From the NCBI RefSeq assembly GCF_037975245.1, contig NC_092569.1, positions 19,957,001-20,021,000 of the forward strand: a DNA stretch of 64,000 nucleotides, given 5' to 3'. This stretch comes from Apostichopus japonicus. Its lineage: Eukaryota > Echinodermata > Holothuroidea > Aspidochirotida > Stichopodidae. Both the position numbers and the translations under genes were made by a program. The notes beneath the pieces are model-generated. The model had not been told where the DNA came from. It saw only the letters and a program-made list of their open reading frames with translations, and ran no database searches. Shown in pieces: positions 1-12,800 of this stretch. How positions within the stretch are numbered: position 1 is the first letter of the stretch; the number at the start of each line of letters is the position of its first letter.

Positions 1-1099
1 ATAGCTGTTGGTGTTATTTTACCATGAACGGATTATTACTACGTAAGATAAATGGATTAAAATCAAATGAAGACATTGGTAAACAAAGAATCAGCATACG
101 AAATGACAAGAAGATATTAACTGGAGGACAAAACAGTACAACTGAGGGCAATTAAAGGGGAAAAAATCAATTAATGAAAATAATTATGTTAAGCTATCAT
201 CTTAAGATGGTTGTGTTAAATTAAAATAGAAAGTTCGTCCTCAAAGATAAATTTGAATATATAGCAGAAAGTTATTGTATATCACAGTCGTATAATACAA
301 AGGTTAAACTAACACTATCACACGTAAGCACAGAATGGCAGGAAACAAGATAATTTTACTTTCAGTTTCCAAATAGATTGAAATGTATATTCCTGGAAGT
401 AACAGTATACAACTTGTTTAAAGTATATAAAATGAAAGGGACTTTGAAGAAGCCATTTGGTGCAGCCAAAATAATGAATTTCTTGATCATTTCAAAATGA
501 CAACAAAATTAAAAAACTAGATGAAATGCCATTCGCCCTAAAATTTCCAAATGAGTCATGTAGGCCTTCTACAAAATTCGGCAATATTTGTGAATTTACA
601 TAATCCTTTTAACAAATCAATGCTTTTCTGTCATAACCGTAGGCAAAGTGAAAGTGAAATGTTCATCATCATAAAAATACAACATGTTATGTGTTTTACA
701 TATTAATGTGTCCTTATTTGTACTCACTTGCAGTGATGTATGACTCATTATAATTGGTATTAACTAACAATTTCTGTGTAGACTTCTGACTTAATGGATC
801 TGATAGAGAAAAAAAGGAGTGTATAGAAAAATACTGTTGTGAAAGCTGCTTGTCTGCCTAACTACTAGGTTGATGATTAATCACATATACTTTATTTAAT
901 TAGTATACTTAATACTCAATAACATATTGCTGACGGCCCCATGTATTGCTTATCATATAAAGACAATCGACATGCGTTGGTACGTGGTTTTATTATGCTA
1001 GACCTAAACTAGGGATGAAACGTTATTCAGCCCACGGTGATGTTAAGAAGATCTTTGGTTTTTAATACGGCAAAATAACTACAATGGTATACTGTAGTA
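1..1099. other. Non-coding flank, nothing recognised
   Basis: AT-rich sequence without a convincing open frame, domain or repeat that I can identify. It may be intergenic or part of a long intron. Confidence 0.4.
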
Positions 1100-1104
1100 T
1101 GTAG

Positions 1105-1500
1105 ATTTCTACATGGCCCACTTGGCCCATAAGTTTCAGGTTTACAGTCTTGTTCAGGGCCAAGGCCTTCTCACACGACTTTACAACTTAACCCTGGTCA
1201 TTGGTAACTTGTCACACCTACACACCGAAGTGTGCACAATTCAATCATTCTCTCCTGGGGCACCACAGTGCACCACAACCACGTGTCCCCGGGGGACATC
1301 CCATAGGGTGCAGCCACAAACCGGCGCAAACAACTATATTTACAAGTTAGCTCGCAAGTCCCCTTTATACACCTGCGTGAAGAGAGGCAATGGAGATAAA
1401 GCGCCTTGCCCAAGGACACGACGTAATGATCTGGCCAGGGCTCGAACCTGTAATCCCTAGATCACAAGTCCACTGCCTTAACCACTTGACCACAACGTCC
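1105..1500 (-). mobile_element. tRNA-derived SINE
   Basis: Read on the minus strand, the element starts near 1500 with a tRNA-like head. It has an A-box-like TGGTCAAGTGGTTAAGGC and, about 35 bases later, a B-box-like GGTTCGAGCCC. The head has lost good cloverleaf pairing, so it is not a functional tRNA gene. It is followed by a body of about 300 bases containing CCTTGGGCAAGGCGCTTTA, a motif I associate with widespread tRNA SINEs of marine invertebrates. The 3' end near 1105 is not sharply defined. Short open frames on both strands here are chance products of the element. Confidence 0.75.
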
Positions 1501-1503
1501 TCC

Positions 1504-4500
1504 CATGGTACTATGTGATTACATAAAGCCGTAGCTAAATTAAACTTAAAGATATATTACACTCATCAGCAGTGGTGGTTAATAATTCATTTTCTGCTGA
1601 ATTATTTTCTGACGTGAGACTGTTGTCTGATGACACTTGGTCCGTGGTCCCTCCCTCACCTGAGTGTGAAGCAAAATCGAACTAGATATAACATATCCTT
1701 CATGTAAAGACTAACACACCTTACAACTATATGTTTGCCTTGAGTTTGGCACAATCTGATAGTATGACACTGGACCGTTACAGAATCGAGAACAGATTAT
1801 ACAGATATGCTAGCAGTTATACACGTCAATTGATTATATAATGAAGCAGTAAACATGAATCTTCTTTCACGTATATCTATTAGTGTGGGATCAGAATGAT
1901 TCGATAAGAGTAGTCGGTATAGTTTTATCGATGTAAGTCTCTTAGACGATTGACTTTTATCCAGTTACAATGGAATGTTACATGGCTTTCATCAGAGCAA
2001 GGTAAAACGTAGAATTCAACGAAAAAATACAGACCACAAAAACAACTCAAAGGACTTGAGGATTACTCAGTAATGAATAAATTGAAAGATGACAAACCTT
2101 TTATAAAGGAGAACGCGCTGACCAAACAAGCAGTTAGCAGTAAAATATGTTTGCTATTCATAGTCTCGTGTGGCTGATGAGAAAACAAACTTTTCGAAAT
2201 GTATTTGACAATTTCCTCTCAGGTAATAATACTGAACTACCGCAGGTACTTGTCTACCTTATCTGAGATTAAAGGGAAAATTTCACGGTATATATAAGAG
2301 CGAACAATGACATTGCGTTTTTTTTCTTTTCTGTTGTATTAAAATTAAATGTGATCAGTTTCTCTAAGTAGATCAAAACATGAGTAAGCCTTAAACAATT
2401 TGAATACCTCGCTAACTTAAACCTGATTCTTGCAAATTGTTAAGAAACTGCAATACGAAGGACGTGGTGCTTTTTCATTCGATCTATTAGGATCTAATAA
2501 TTATAAGTACAATGCAATGCATGTATAAAGTCAACCGCACACTGTCCGACTGAATGATATGCGACTTACCTCAACTCGGCCGTTGAAACGTACTAAGATA
2601 ATCATGGAAAACCGAAAATAAACTGGTCAACGTGTTGCGTTTACCCGACTGTACGAGGGCGACCGCCTTGGGATGTAACAAATTTAACTTATTAAAGCAC
2701 CGTGAATAACGTATGGAACATCAGTCGTCGTTAACAGAAAACAGCGCCGGAACAGCGCGGGAACAAATCAACTAAAATGGTAAGGAAACGTGCCGATTAC
2801 TTACTTTGTCGATACCGGTCATCTTCAAATGTTGCAACGTATTATAGCAAACACGTCTTTCATCACCCGGAAATTATATGTTGTCTTCGTCGCTATATAA
2901 TAACCTGAACGATGAAAAGGAAACTGTCATAAAGAGTTCAACAACCTTTCGATTTTTTTTGACAACTGTATTTAGTTAAGAAACACTTAAACGGTAATTC
3001 AAGATGTAATGTTCATCGTGGTCATGAGATGACAGTTCTGAAAAAAAAATACTTAAAATGAAAGTTGTTGTCAAGTACGTAACTGTTTAACGAAGAAAGA
3101 AAACTAAAATCATAATTTTAAAAGTACCTTGTTAAATTTGAATTGAAAGAGAAACACTGTCAACATTACCTGTAAATTGCAGGGATATCTCTGAAGACAA
3201 AAGATGTTAGCAATATTAAATATCCAAAAGGGATAGTTCAAATCAGCTGTCCTTTCGAAAACTGGGTCGTAAAAATTCCCTGATCATATAAACTGTAGCG
3301 GTTGTGTACACTGTGTAGTCAGCAGAATAAACCGTTTGAAACTGACAGATGCATGATAGTAGACCTTCTGTTGTAAATAACACAACGTGTCAATGCATTC
3401 CTACATACAAATCTCCTTATCATACAGGTGTAGATTTACCTTGAAAGTGATTAAGGATAAAATTATGTACACGTAGTATATTTAAAACGTTTTTCACGTC
3501 ACTGTTTGAGAGTCGGAAACTCTCTTGAGTTCATAAAACATATATAGTTGGCAGAGTATCAAGTTTGAATAAGATGATGTTCGATGCATCTCATTGTTCG
3601 TCTTGTAAATGAGTTACTGTTAAGAATGCCTAAGCATGATAATGCGTTGATTAATGTATAACCATTGATCAAAGATTTAACAAAAAAGAACCATGTTTTA
3701 ACATAACTTGGCAGCAAGCATTATTGGATTGATGTAATTGCCTAAGTTGGAAGTACTACTATTGCGTCTACCGACGCTAAACTTGAAACGGCGAGAAATG
3801 TCACCTTCACAGACACAGCATAAATAGAAACACAATGTATAGTATTAAAAGCATAACAACGTTTCACAAAGGGATTTACTCACCAACGTATTACTTAAAG
3901 TGACATTCAATGTACACAAGTTAACTATATTCTGTCGTGAAAGGAAAGTATTTAAAATAGTTTGAAGTATGATCTGATGAAGAATGGGTACAAACCACAC
4001 GGTATGCTGTACAACGATAAAATGCTTTGGTTGTTTCCAAGTTGTCCAAACACAGGTTTGCACATTATGCCAGATATTGCATTACTACTTTCTTCTGTAA
4101 TGAATATTGAGCCTGATATGGCCGATAAATATTAACTTGACACATTATCAGCATCGTTGCAGCAACATTTAATTCTGCATTTTGTTTATCCTGTAGTAGA
4201 AAACGTTTGTACGTTGAAAAGAAATGTTACAATTGTGAGGGAATATCGAGTGCCCTCATATAAACCTCATCAAATTCCTCGCGCATAGTGATAACCTTTG
4301 ACCTGAAACTGCTTCTTAGCATGTTGGTGTAACCAGAACAACCATCCCTATAGTTTAAGCATCTATAATCTTAGCACTGGTCTGTCTGTTGTTTACGACC
4401 CTCCACACACGCTATTTCGACTGCTGTTAGTAAGCTACGTTCATACACTTTCTCTTCGAGAATATCAAACGTTGCTGGGCGAGTTGAGCTTCAAAGATGC

Positions 4501-4560
4501 ACTTCTAGCTCTGAAGGCCCTAAGTGTGGTCCACCGTTCTCTTTTGTTTTCTGCAAATTA
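1504..4560. other. Non-coding stretch, nothing recognised
   Basis: Three kilobases of AT-rich sequence with only short scattered open frames and no recognised domain, RNA gene or repeat family. It lies upstream of the first candidate exon of gene A, so any gene A promoter could be here. I see no specific motif that I would defend. Confidence 0.4.
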
Positions 4561-4565
4561 TATCT

Positions 4566-4614
4566 AAAATATTTTAGATATATATATAATATATTATTAT
4601 ATATATATATATAA

Positions 4615-4690
<76 letters not shown>
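4566..4690. repeat. (AT)n microsatellite
   Basis: Imperfect then nearly pure AT dinucleotide array. It creates a meaningless Tyr/Ile-rich open frame on the minus strand. Confidence 0.95.
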
Positions 4691-4692
<2 letters not shown>

Positions 4693-4947
4693 ATATAAAC
4701 ATAAACATAAGTGTGTTTGTATGTATAAAGGCCACTACCACAAACGGTTGAACGCAACGTGCCCTTTGAGAAACAAAAAGAAAAACATTATGCTGTCGTA
4801 AGATTTCTCCTCGATGACAACTTGCCTATCAGATCCGCTTCATTTACTGAATGAAGTATTTGTATACACGTTAGTATGTTAGCAGTCAGCTATGAGAGAC
4901 ATTCCAGTTTGTGCGCGTTATATGTCCTGTTCTCAAGGAAAGAAACA

Positions 4948-5028
4948 TGGAGCTTAAAAACTCAATCGAAAGGTTATTTTGTGAGCTGCTAGCTGCTTTC
5001 CTTGTTGGTCCAATTGCGCCGAATATGG
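4948..5028 (+). CDS. Candidate first exon of gene A (hydrophobic N-terminus)
   Basis: An ATG preceded by AAAC opens 27 codons with a hydrophobic stretch (LLAAFLVGPIA) and ends at a consensus donor, ATG|GTAAGT, phase 0. It could be a signal peptide, although the core is short and preceded by charged residues. It is chosen only because the phase fits the next candidate exon and nothing better lies upstream. No paralogue in the window supports it, unlike the signal-peptide exons at 29026 and 48774. Confidence 0.3.
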
Positions 5029-8000
5029 TAAGTTGCTTACACAATTTGACGAGTTGAAAATCATTGTTGCGATGCGATGGAAACTGCTTATTCCACCGGT
5101 GATTTGCAAAATATATAATTTTCTAATTTAAATTCCCATAGTTAGCCGTCGCGGATGCAGGGGTGGGGTGTGGGATGTAACCCCACCATCTATTTTTGAC
5201 CCAACACAAACACATAAAATAGTAATTAGCATAACTTGCATGTAGACCTGATTACAGCCTAAACCCACCGTTTCTTGTGTAAAATGTTATTATTTCCTGG
5301 TGGAATGAGGACCTCCCTACCGCCTTACACGGGGATCGGATTAAACTACTCCGGGCACACCCTCCTCTTAGACGCGTCGCTGTTTAAACACACATCAAAT
5401 ATGCTATACGCGTCATTTAAGAGCCGTGAAAGAGTATGTTTTCTATAGGAAATTAGGGGAATTGCGATAACATTGATCAAATTATTTTTACATTGATCGC
5501 TCGGTTGGACAGCAATATTTGTATATCGTATACGCGTCTTAACCGTATTTTATAAGCCCGTCACACTGTAGTTTACACATTAAAGAAGGTCCCATATTGT
5601 GATGCTCTACTGGTATACTAGTAAACAGAGTGAAAAACATATGGGACAACATATCATGTGTGTTGATCTACATAGTTAGGTTCACACAACATGCTTGAGT
5701 TGGAGGGGGGGGGGGACAGCCTTTTGTTGCAATAATTATGTCATGAATGTTTCAAGATCAATTCCTGCGACCCGTTAAAGAAAATGTATGGAGATATCTT
5801 AGTTCAACAGTCGTCTGTTGTAGCTCAGTCTGTAAATCTGTGATGCCATAACGCCAATAGGATGTGAAACATTTCCCGCTGTTTTTCATTTCATAATTCA
5901 TGGTAGACGTAAACAGTGTAGTCCCTGAAAGCAATACAATCATTAGGTTGTATTTTGAGCTCCTTATGGTAGATTTCGCAATTGCATTAGAGAAAAGAAA
6001 CATTTTAATAAACAAAGACAAACTTTGAAGGCACATGTGCCCCATTGATAAAATTTGATTTCATCGTCTTCAACATTGTGTGTGAAGATGTACTAAGTCT
6101 GTGATATCTCCCAAATAGATTAAGATCTCTCTTAGTTACTTGGGAAGATTTTTTTATGACAGTTATCGCTATCACACAGTCTACTAATGATGGTTGGGTT
6201 AGTTTCTCATTACATTAATATTCGATTTATCTCTATTCTTGTTGAAACTAGTGTTAGAAATCCTTGGCTTATTTAGTATGGATGTTGTTGGCCAACAACA
6301 TTCAGGATAACAAAATGTGTTCCACAGCGACACAAGAGACAACAGCAGAAGCCGAGCCTACATGTCAGTAATTGAATTAAGTTTAGTTTACAATACACTT
6401 TAATTGTAATTCATAGGTAACAAAGTCCTGGAGCATACTGCAATGTTGTAAAAGCTTATATGAAACGACCACGAAATTTTACATATTATACGATATTTTA
6501 AAGACAGGTTATTTTTGTAATATCATTTAAATTCAATTCACTGTCTTTATTTGTTTAATTTATCCCCAATGTGACGGCCAATTGTTATACAATGAAATGA
6601 ACCATGAGTATCTTACTAAAAATAAACACTTATATTTCATTTATTTTTATCGGAAGATCGCCGCGACCAGCTACGATACTACACTTTCATTGAGTAAGTT
6701 CTTAATCTCTTCAGCAATATCCAACTAAATTACCCTACATTGTGACAATCATTAAGATAATATTCCTTCTCAACTCATCATGCTTTACCACTCCTGTTCA
6801 TAATTTAATAACCAGTACTATAATTTCACATACAATAACAATACAATGGCTTATATTGTCTTAAATTTAACTTTCCTTCTGAGCAGGCAAAAGCATATTT
6901 GACCTCCTTCAACAACCTCTGTATCCGAGGGATTGTAATGAAGCCTTCACCATGTTCGCTACATGCAGTACGGGCTCTGGTGTCTACCAGATCAAGCCCG
7001 ATGGGTATGTAGAACCATTTGAGGTGTACTGCGAAGATGATTTAGAAAATGTGGTTTGGACGGTACGTATTAGATTCTATCACGCTTTATGAAACATATA
7101 CAAGGGAAATAAAGACACAAACGACGTCAGGTAAAATAAGTACAACTCTAATGTTAAGATACAATGACCCATGGGCGCAGATCAGTGTTGGATGATGGTT
7201 GTGACGCGTGTCCGTTCTCTGATACTATCTAAGCGCAGCGCGACGATGGGTTCGCGCGTAGCGTACAATAAATATTTTGGCAAATATACAACCCATATCG
7301 TCGGAAATAACACTTCCCAGACCCAGTGTTGCTCCCAAACCTCCTTAAGTTTTAGATATCATGGCTTAGAAATTAACTTTGGCGTCTGCAGAGAGAAAAT
7401 CAGGGACAAATAATCCAATTAGACTTTTGTTTACGATGAGCCTGGGTCTGGGGTCCTCTCCCAGAAAACAATCATAGACAGTCCTAGATTTAACAACTGT
7501 GGATAAATATAATAAAATGAGAACTGCTGCAAGGCATTTGCACAATGCTGGATAAACCTGTGCCAAAGTTCAATAAAGGGAAAATTTAAATGCAGCGTTT
7601 GGTCAAGACAAATTGGTGAGGACACGGTATATAATGTCCCCACCACTGAAAAAGTTGGTGGGGACGCGTCCCGCGGTCCCCACCAGGATCTGCGCCCATA
7701 CAATGACCTATGGTTGCAAAAAATGCATTTTTTATTACAGGTGTCAGGTGTTGGAAAGGCACTTGGGCGGATATGTTGGATTGTTAGATCCTGGTAAAAC
7801 TATAAAAATCGACGTCTAGTAAACATGAGTACAACTTTATTGCGATTGGTTTCTTTCGCATTTTGACTAATCGTTTGCTCAGATTTACTGTGTTAACCAG
7901 TTATCAATTCGTTCTAATTTTTCGTTAAAATAAAATGACCTATTGTTGAAAACAATGCATTCTTTTGTACGGTTTCAGGTCCTAGAAAGGCGCTTGGACG

Positions 8001-9843
8001 GATCTGTTGGATTTAATCGAACCTGGTTGGACTATAAAAATGGTTTTGGTTTCTATGGTAGTGAATTTTGGCTCGGACTTGACAAAATAGCGTATATAAC
8101 GAACCAAAGAAATTATCAGCTTCGAGTGGAATTTTCTACAGAGTCGAATATTACATATAAGCTGCACTATGACTACTTTAGGATCACAGACGAATGGGGA
8201 AACTACACATTATCAACTATCGAGTTACACACCTCAAACCAAAGTAAGTGCACTTCACTAATATGCCTCGCGATGGTAAGAAATATTTGCTGAGAAGTAG
8301 TATCAAATAATATTGAGTTTGCATGTTCCCTGGAACCGTCTAGCGATACAGATAGTAATATTACAAGTGATATGTAAAAACGAAGCTATAACTAAGACTC
8401 AACTTGCTGACGCAATTTTGATTGTATATAGTCTACTAGATCTGGTGTACAATTAAAATGTCTTACTTAAATTAATAAAAACACAGATAATTAATCTTTA
8501 GTTTGTTCTTGCTCTTTCTCAATTCATGGAAATTAGTATCCTTCTGTGAAGAGAATTGTACTTTGGTAGACGGTGATGACAAACTGAATCAATATAACAA
8601 TACAATTCTTATTTTTCATGTTCAAAAAGAGGGTGAATGTTGTAGGAATTTTGTATATTTTGCGATATCTGCTTATCGAGTACAACTAAATCAATATGCA
8701 ATTATACGGGTTAACATTAGCAACTGATAACATCTGTTAAATAACATTGTGCACATTGACGTTTATTCATATCGTATTTCAGTCGAATATGTTTACCGTC
8801 TTAGTAATTGTTACGATCGCAATAAAGATTCATGGTTGTACCAATCAAAAGATATCATTATAAAATGATGATGATATTCTCCTCAAATTGCAGTCACTCC
8901 GCAGTTGATTATATTAAACAAACAGAAACAAACTAATTTGTAAACTTAAAACTGTTGGTGGCTAATATTTACTCCTTTATGGAATAATGCTTTTGGAATG
9001 AAGATACTTCACTATCAAATGATCATAGTTATAACCTTCACTTCTTAATGAAAAAAATCAAGGAAAAGTAATGATAATAATTAAATCAACCACGTGAATT
9101 ATGTCACTTGTCTGGTTTTAATACCCTCTGCTTTCATTGATCCTTTTACATTTGTGATCGTGTTCACATGTTCTAACAGTTCGACTTGTTAATGGCACCA
9201 CTCACGTGGAAGGACGTGTCGAGATTCACCATAATGGTCAATGGGGTACTGTTTGTGGTAAATATTGGGATGACAATGACGCGTCGGTGGCTTGTCGTCA
9301 ACTTGGTTATAGTGATACTGGGAGAGCAACAGGTAACGCTAACTATGGTGAAGGGACAGGCCCAATATGGCTGGAAAACATTGCTTGTTCCGGAGGAGAG
9401 GGCAGTATCGATCACTGCGGTAACTCTGGATGGGGACAACATAATTGTGGACATAACTTGGATGCTGGAATGCGTTGTATAACAGGTACAATTGTCTCAA
9501 TTATGTTATACGTACTAGCTTTGTCATAGACATATATAAATTACTGAATCGTGTTACATACATATTGGGTATTACATTATATAAATATAAATATATGTTT
9601 GATCTCTAGAGTAAGGCAAAATATGTCACCAAAAACAGAACTAGTATTGTTCGATACAGGTGACAAACGCCTACAGTGGAATGACGACCTTCCTTACCGG
9701 TTTCGAACCTCCGGACATACAATTAGCTCCATAGCTTAGTGGTTAGGTGTCCGCGTACAGAGCGGGAGGCCCTCGTTCGAATCCCGGTGGAGGCTGGAAG
9801 TTTTTCACTGTTCTTGATTTTCCAACTCATTACGATTTTCAAT

Positions 9844-9875
<32 letters not shown>

Positions 9876-12800
9876 GAACATTGGTACTTTTTAAGAAAAA
9901 ATCGCCCAGGGAAAGACCTGGGCACGAAAACCAGACTACCGAACGACTGATCCGCTCTCAACCCCAGTCCAGTTGCATTGGGACTGTTACTGTGTGATCA
10001 TCGTCGGGTGTGCATCACCATTCCCCTCGAAAAGGGAACAGATACTACACATGATCTTAGCCAAAAGGCCGAGAACAATTATAAAAAAGAAGTAAGCCTA
10101 AAGACCATTGATAACATTATACATTTACTTTCATGGTTATTTTAGGATAAAGATGCCCCCGCTCCTGCTAATAATAATTTCAATCTGTTTAGAAAATATC
10201 CGTGTGTTAAATATTGCGAGAACTGTACACTGTTTGGAACTTATAGACCAACTATGGAGACAAAAAAAAATTGGGGGATTTTCCATTAATTTGGGAGTTT
10301 ACATACCCATAATCAACATGTGTAAACAATAATCTTCGAAAACCTACTATAAGCCATCAAAAAACGACCACGAAAATGGACATTTTGGGTAGTCACGTGT
10401 CATTTATCTCTGGAATGTCTGAAAACAGAGATTGACCCAAAGGAGCCTCTGGTCACCGTGTGACGTTATTGTTGGAATACCGCGAAAATCAAACGCTGAA
10501 ATAGGCACTGTTTATACACAGATCGCGAATAATTGTACTGTATTTGACTTCCAATTTCGAGCGTTTGAAAAGCTGTTATCTTTAAAACAGGAACACATAC
10601 AGATAAACAACTAGTTTTAAGACAATTTTAAGCAGAAAACTTAGTAAAATGGGTTATTTTATTAGCAAAATTTCCACTCAAATGGAGGCATCGTTTACAC
10701 AGCGGAGCGTCAATAGGTACGTACGGTATACTGTAGACAATGCAAGCAGCTTGCCGATTCCGTAATACAATTTGATCGCAAGATACCGCAAACTGAACAG
10801 AAGAATAGACCTAAAAGATGCCTCATGCGTGATATGTGACGGGAAAATGGCTTACGTTACTGTCGACGAATTACAAAAAAGACAATAAACAAAATCGAAC
10901 AACTATACGAGAAGACGCTGACCCGAATCGACCAGGGTAGCATGTACATGACTTAGCTTCAGCTGAACATAGTACTTACTCGTTTTAATATCCAAAAGTA
11001 AAAACACAGAAAAAGCATCCTTTCAATAAAACAAATTTAGCAGTGAATATCCAAATCCACGTTTCTCGTTCAATCCTGGGCGAAATCCTACCGTGACTCT
11101 GTGTGATTCCATAGAGTTAGGTCTAGTTGAAACAGGCCTTGACTAGTAACATCCCACTATCACAAGACAGTCACTAACGAAATAAAACGTCCGATCGCTA
11201 CATAGAACCGTTTTTATTAAACTCCTTGGACCATGCAGATGCCGGAATAAACATAACGGACAATATAACACATGTATCACGAACTCACGATACTGGAATA
11301 CAACAAATGAAATAGATAAATGCGATGAAATCCTAACATAACTATTTACACATGCTGTGAGTTGTACCTCACTACATGTACTATCAATGCTACCCTAGGC
11401 ACGGTATATACACGGTCATCTCTTACAGTAAATATTATACTGTCAATTGCGTGATATAATGTTACATGTAAGGACGTCCAGGGCGTGTTTACGAGGAGAC
11501 TTGAAAAGGTTAATTTCACATTAGCTATGTCCGACACAGCTGTCGACAGTATACAAGTTTTCGCAGAATGAGACATTTGCAGCATACACCAAGCCAGGGT
11601 CATGTATGTGGACTCATGGGCATGAGATACTCCGGGTGCTGAAAAATCTTTCCGCGTGGATCTCACAAAATTGATCCAAGTCTACGGCGTTTTACGTCGG
11701 TTCTTCTACTCGGAAAGCTAAAAAGCTGATGCTTTTGTTGGCTGAGGTATAACTGCAACCTCCAACAATACAGAATCGTGGCTTTCCGGGAAAACAAGGA
11801 GTAATATCGTTGATGTATTTGGCAGCTCAAGTATACAACTTTACACACTAAAAGTATTGTTGTGAGTGAGGTATACCAACGGTGACGTCACATGGTCACC
11901 TGATGTCTTAGGAATGTTTCAGGAATGTCTGAAATAGGTTTCCTAAAAAGTTGACTTTTCTTCCCATGTTTCACGTATTTAATGTCCGAAATTGGTAAAG
12001 TTAACTACAACAATGTGATTGGAGTGAGTTAAGGATTACATACATGCAAAATGGTGGGATTTTATGTTCATCGAAAAGTCTCCATAGTTGGTCTTTAAGG
12101 CAAGAGCACTCGACAATTTTTTGGTGAAGACAGCAGATCAAATAGAGAACGTTTGGAATACTAATTCTGTTTCACTCATATCAACCATGACATTACTCAT
12201 ATTCTAGTTACTAGTGAACCTGGGTCAAGTAATGAGGGTACCTCGCTTCCGGTTGACGCCACATCATACACCACGATCCGTACAAACTGCCTTACGAGTC
12301 ATGGCAGTGTTATTCAGGTAAGCGTTAGGAACAGCTGTATTTCGATAATGTTTCGATATAATTCAAATATTAACTTATAGCTTTGTTGTATAAGTCAAGT
12401 TTCATTTTAAGAATGATAGAAGAGTCCAACCTATTGGAAGTTTCAGTCCACTGTTGCGTTTTACACGTGAGTAATACACATTCGAAAAATATATTAAAAA
12501 AATGCTGGGAGCCAGATGGAATCATGAGATATTTGTTCATTAACCTTCATTTTCATGTTCTGATTATACACTTGTTGACAATATATGACAGTTTGTAGTT
12601 TGAAGTTGGTTGTAAAATGGACTTGAATTTATTTTGTAACATCGGAGATATAATTAAATTTGCATACAAGTGTATACCGCTTTACTGTATTTCTCTTTGC
12701 CGGTACATGGCAGAAGACATGGTATATTGCATACAGTGATTCACAGATCCATAATTATATGTTTTTTTTTCTATTAAATTTTTATTTTCCTGTTAGTTTT

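Noticed and set aside
1430..1500. Functional tRNA gene on the minus strand
   Set aside because: Same reason: box-like motifs with poor stems, joined to a SINE body of about 300 bases.
9186..9482. Open frames overlapping the SRCR exon in other frames
   Set aside because: Shadows of the SRCR coding frame. Only the frame with GQWGTVC and DAGMRC has domain identity and matching splice phases.
9722..9793. Functional tRNA gene
   Set aside because: A and B boxes are present, but the acceptor and T stems do not pair well and a SINE-like body follows.
9876..10077. Functional U2 snRNA gene
   Set aside because: Only the first 40 or so bases match U2. The branch-point region, Sm site context and 3' stem-loops of U2 are absent, and the body recurs elsewhere with the same junction.
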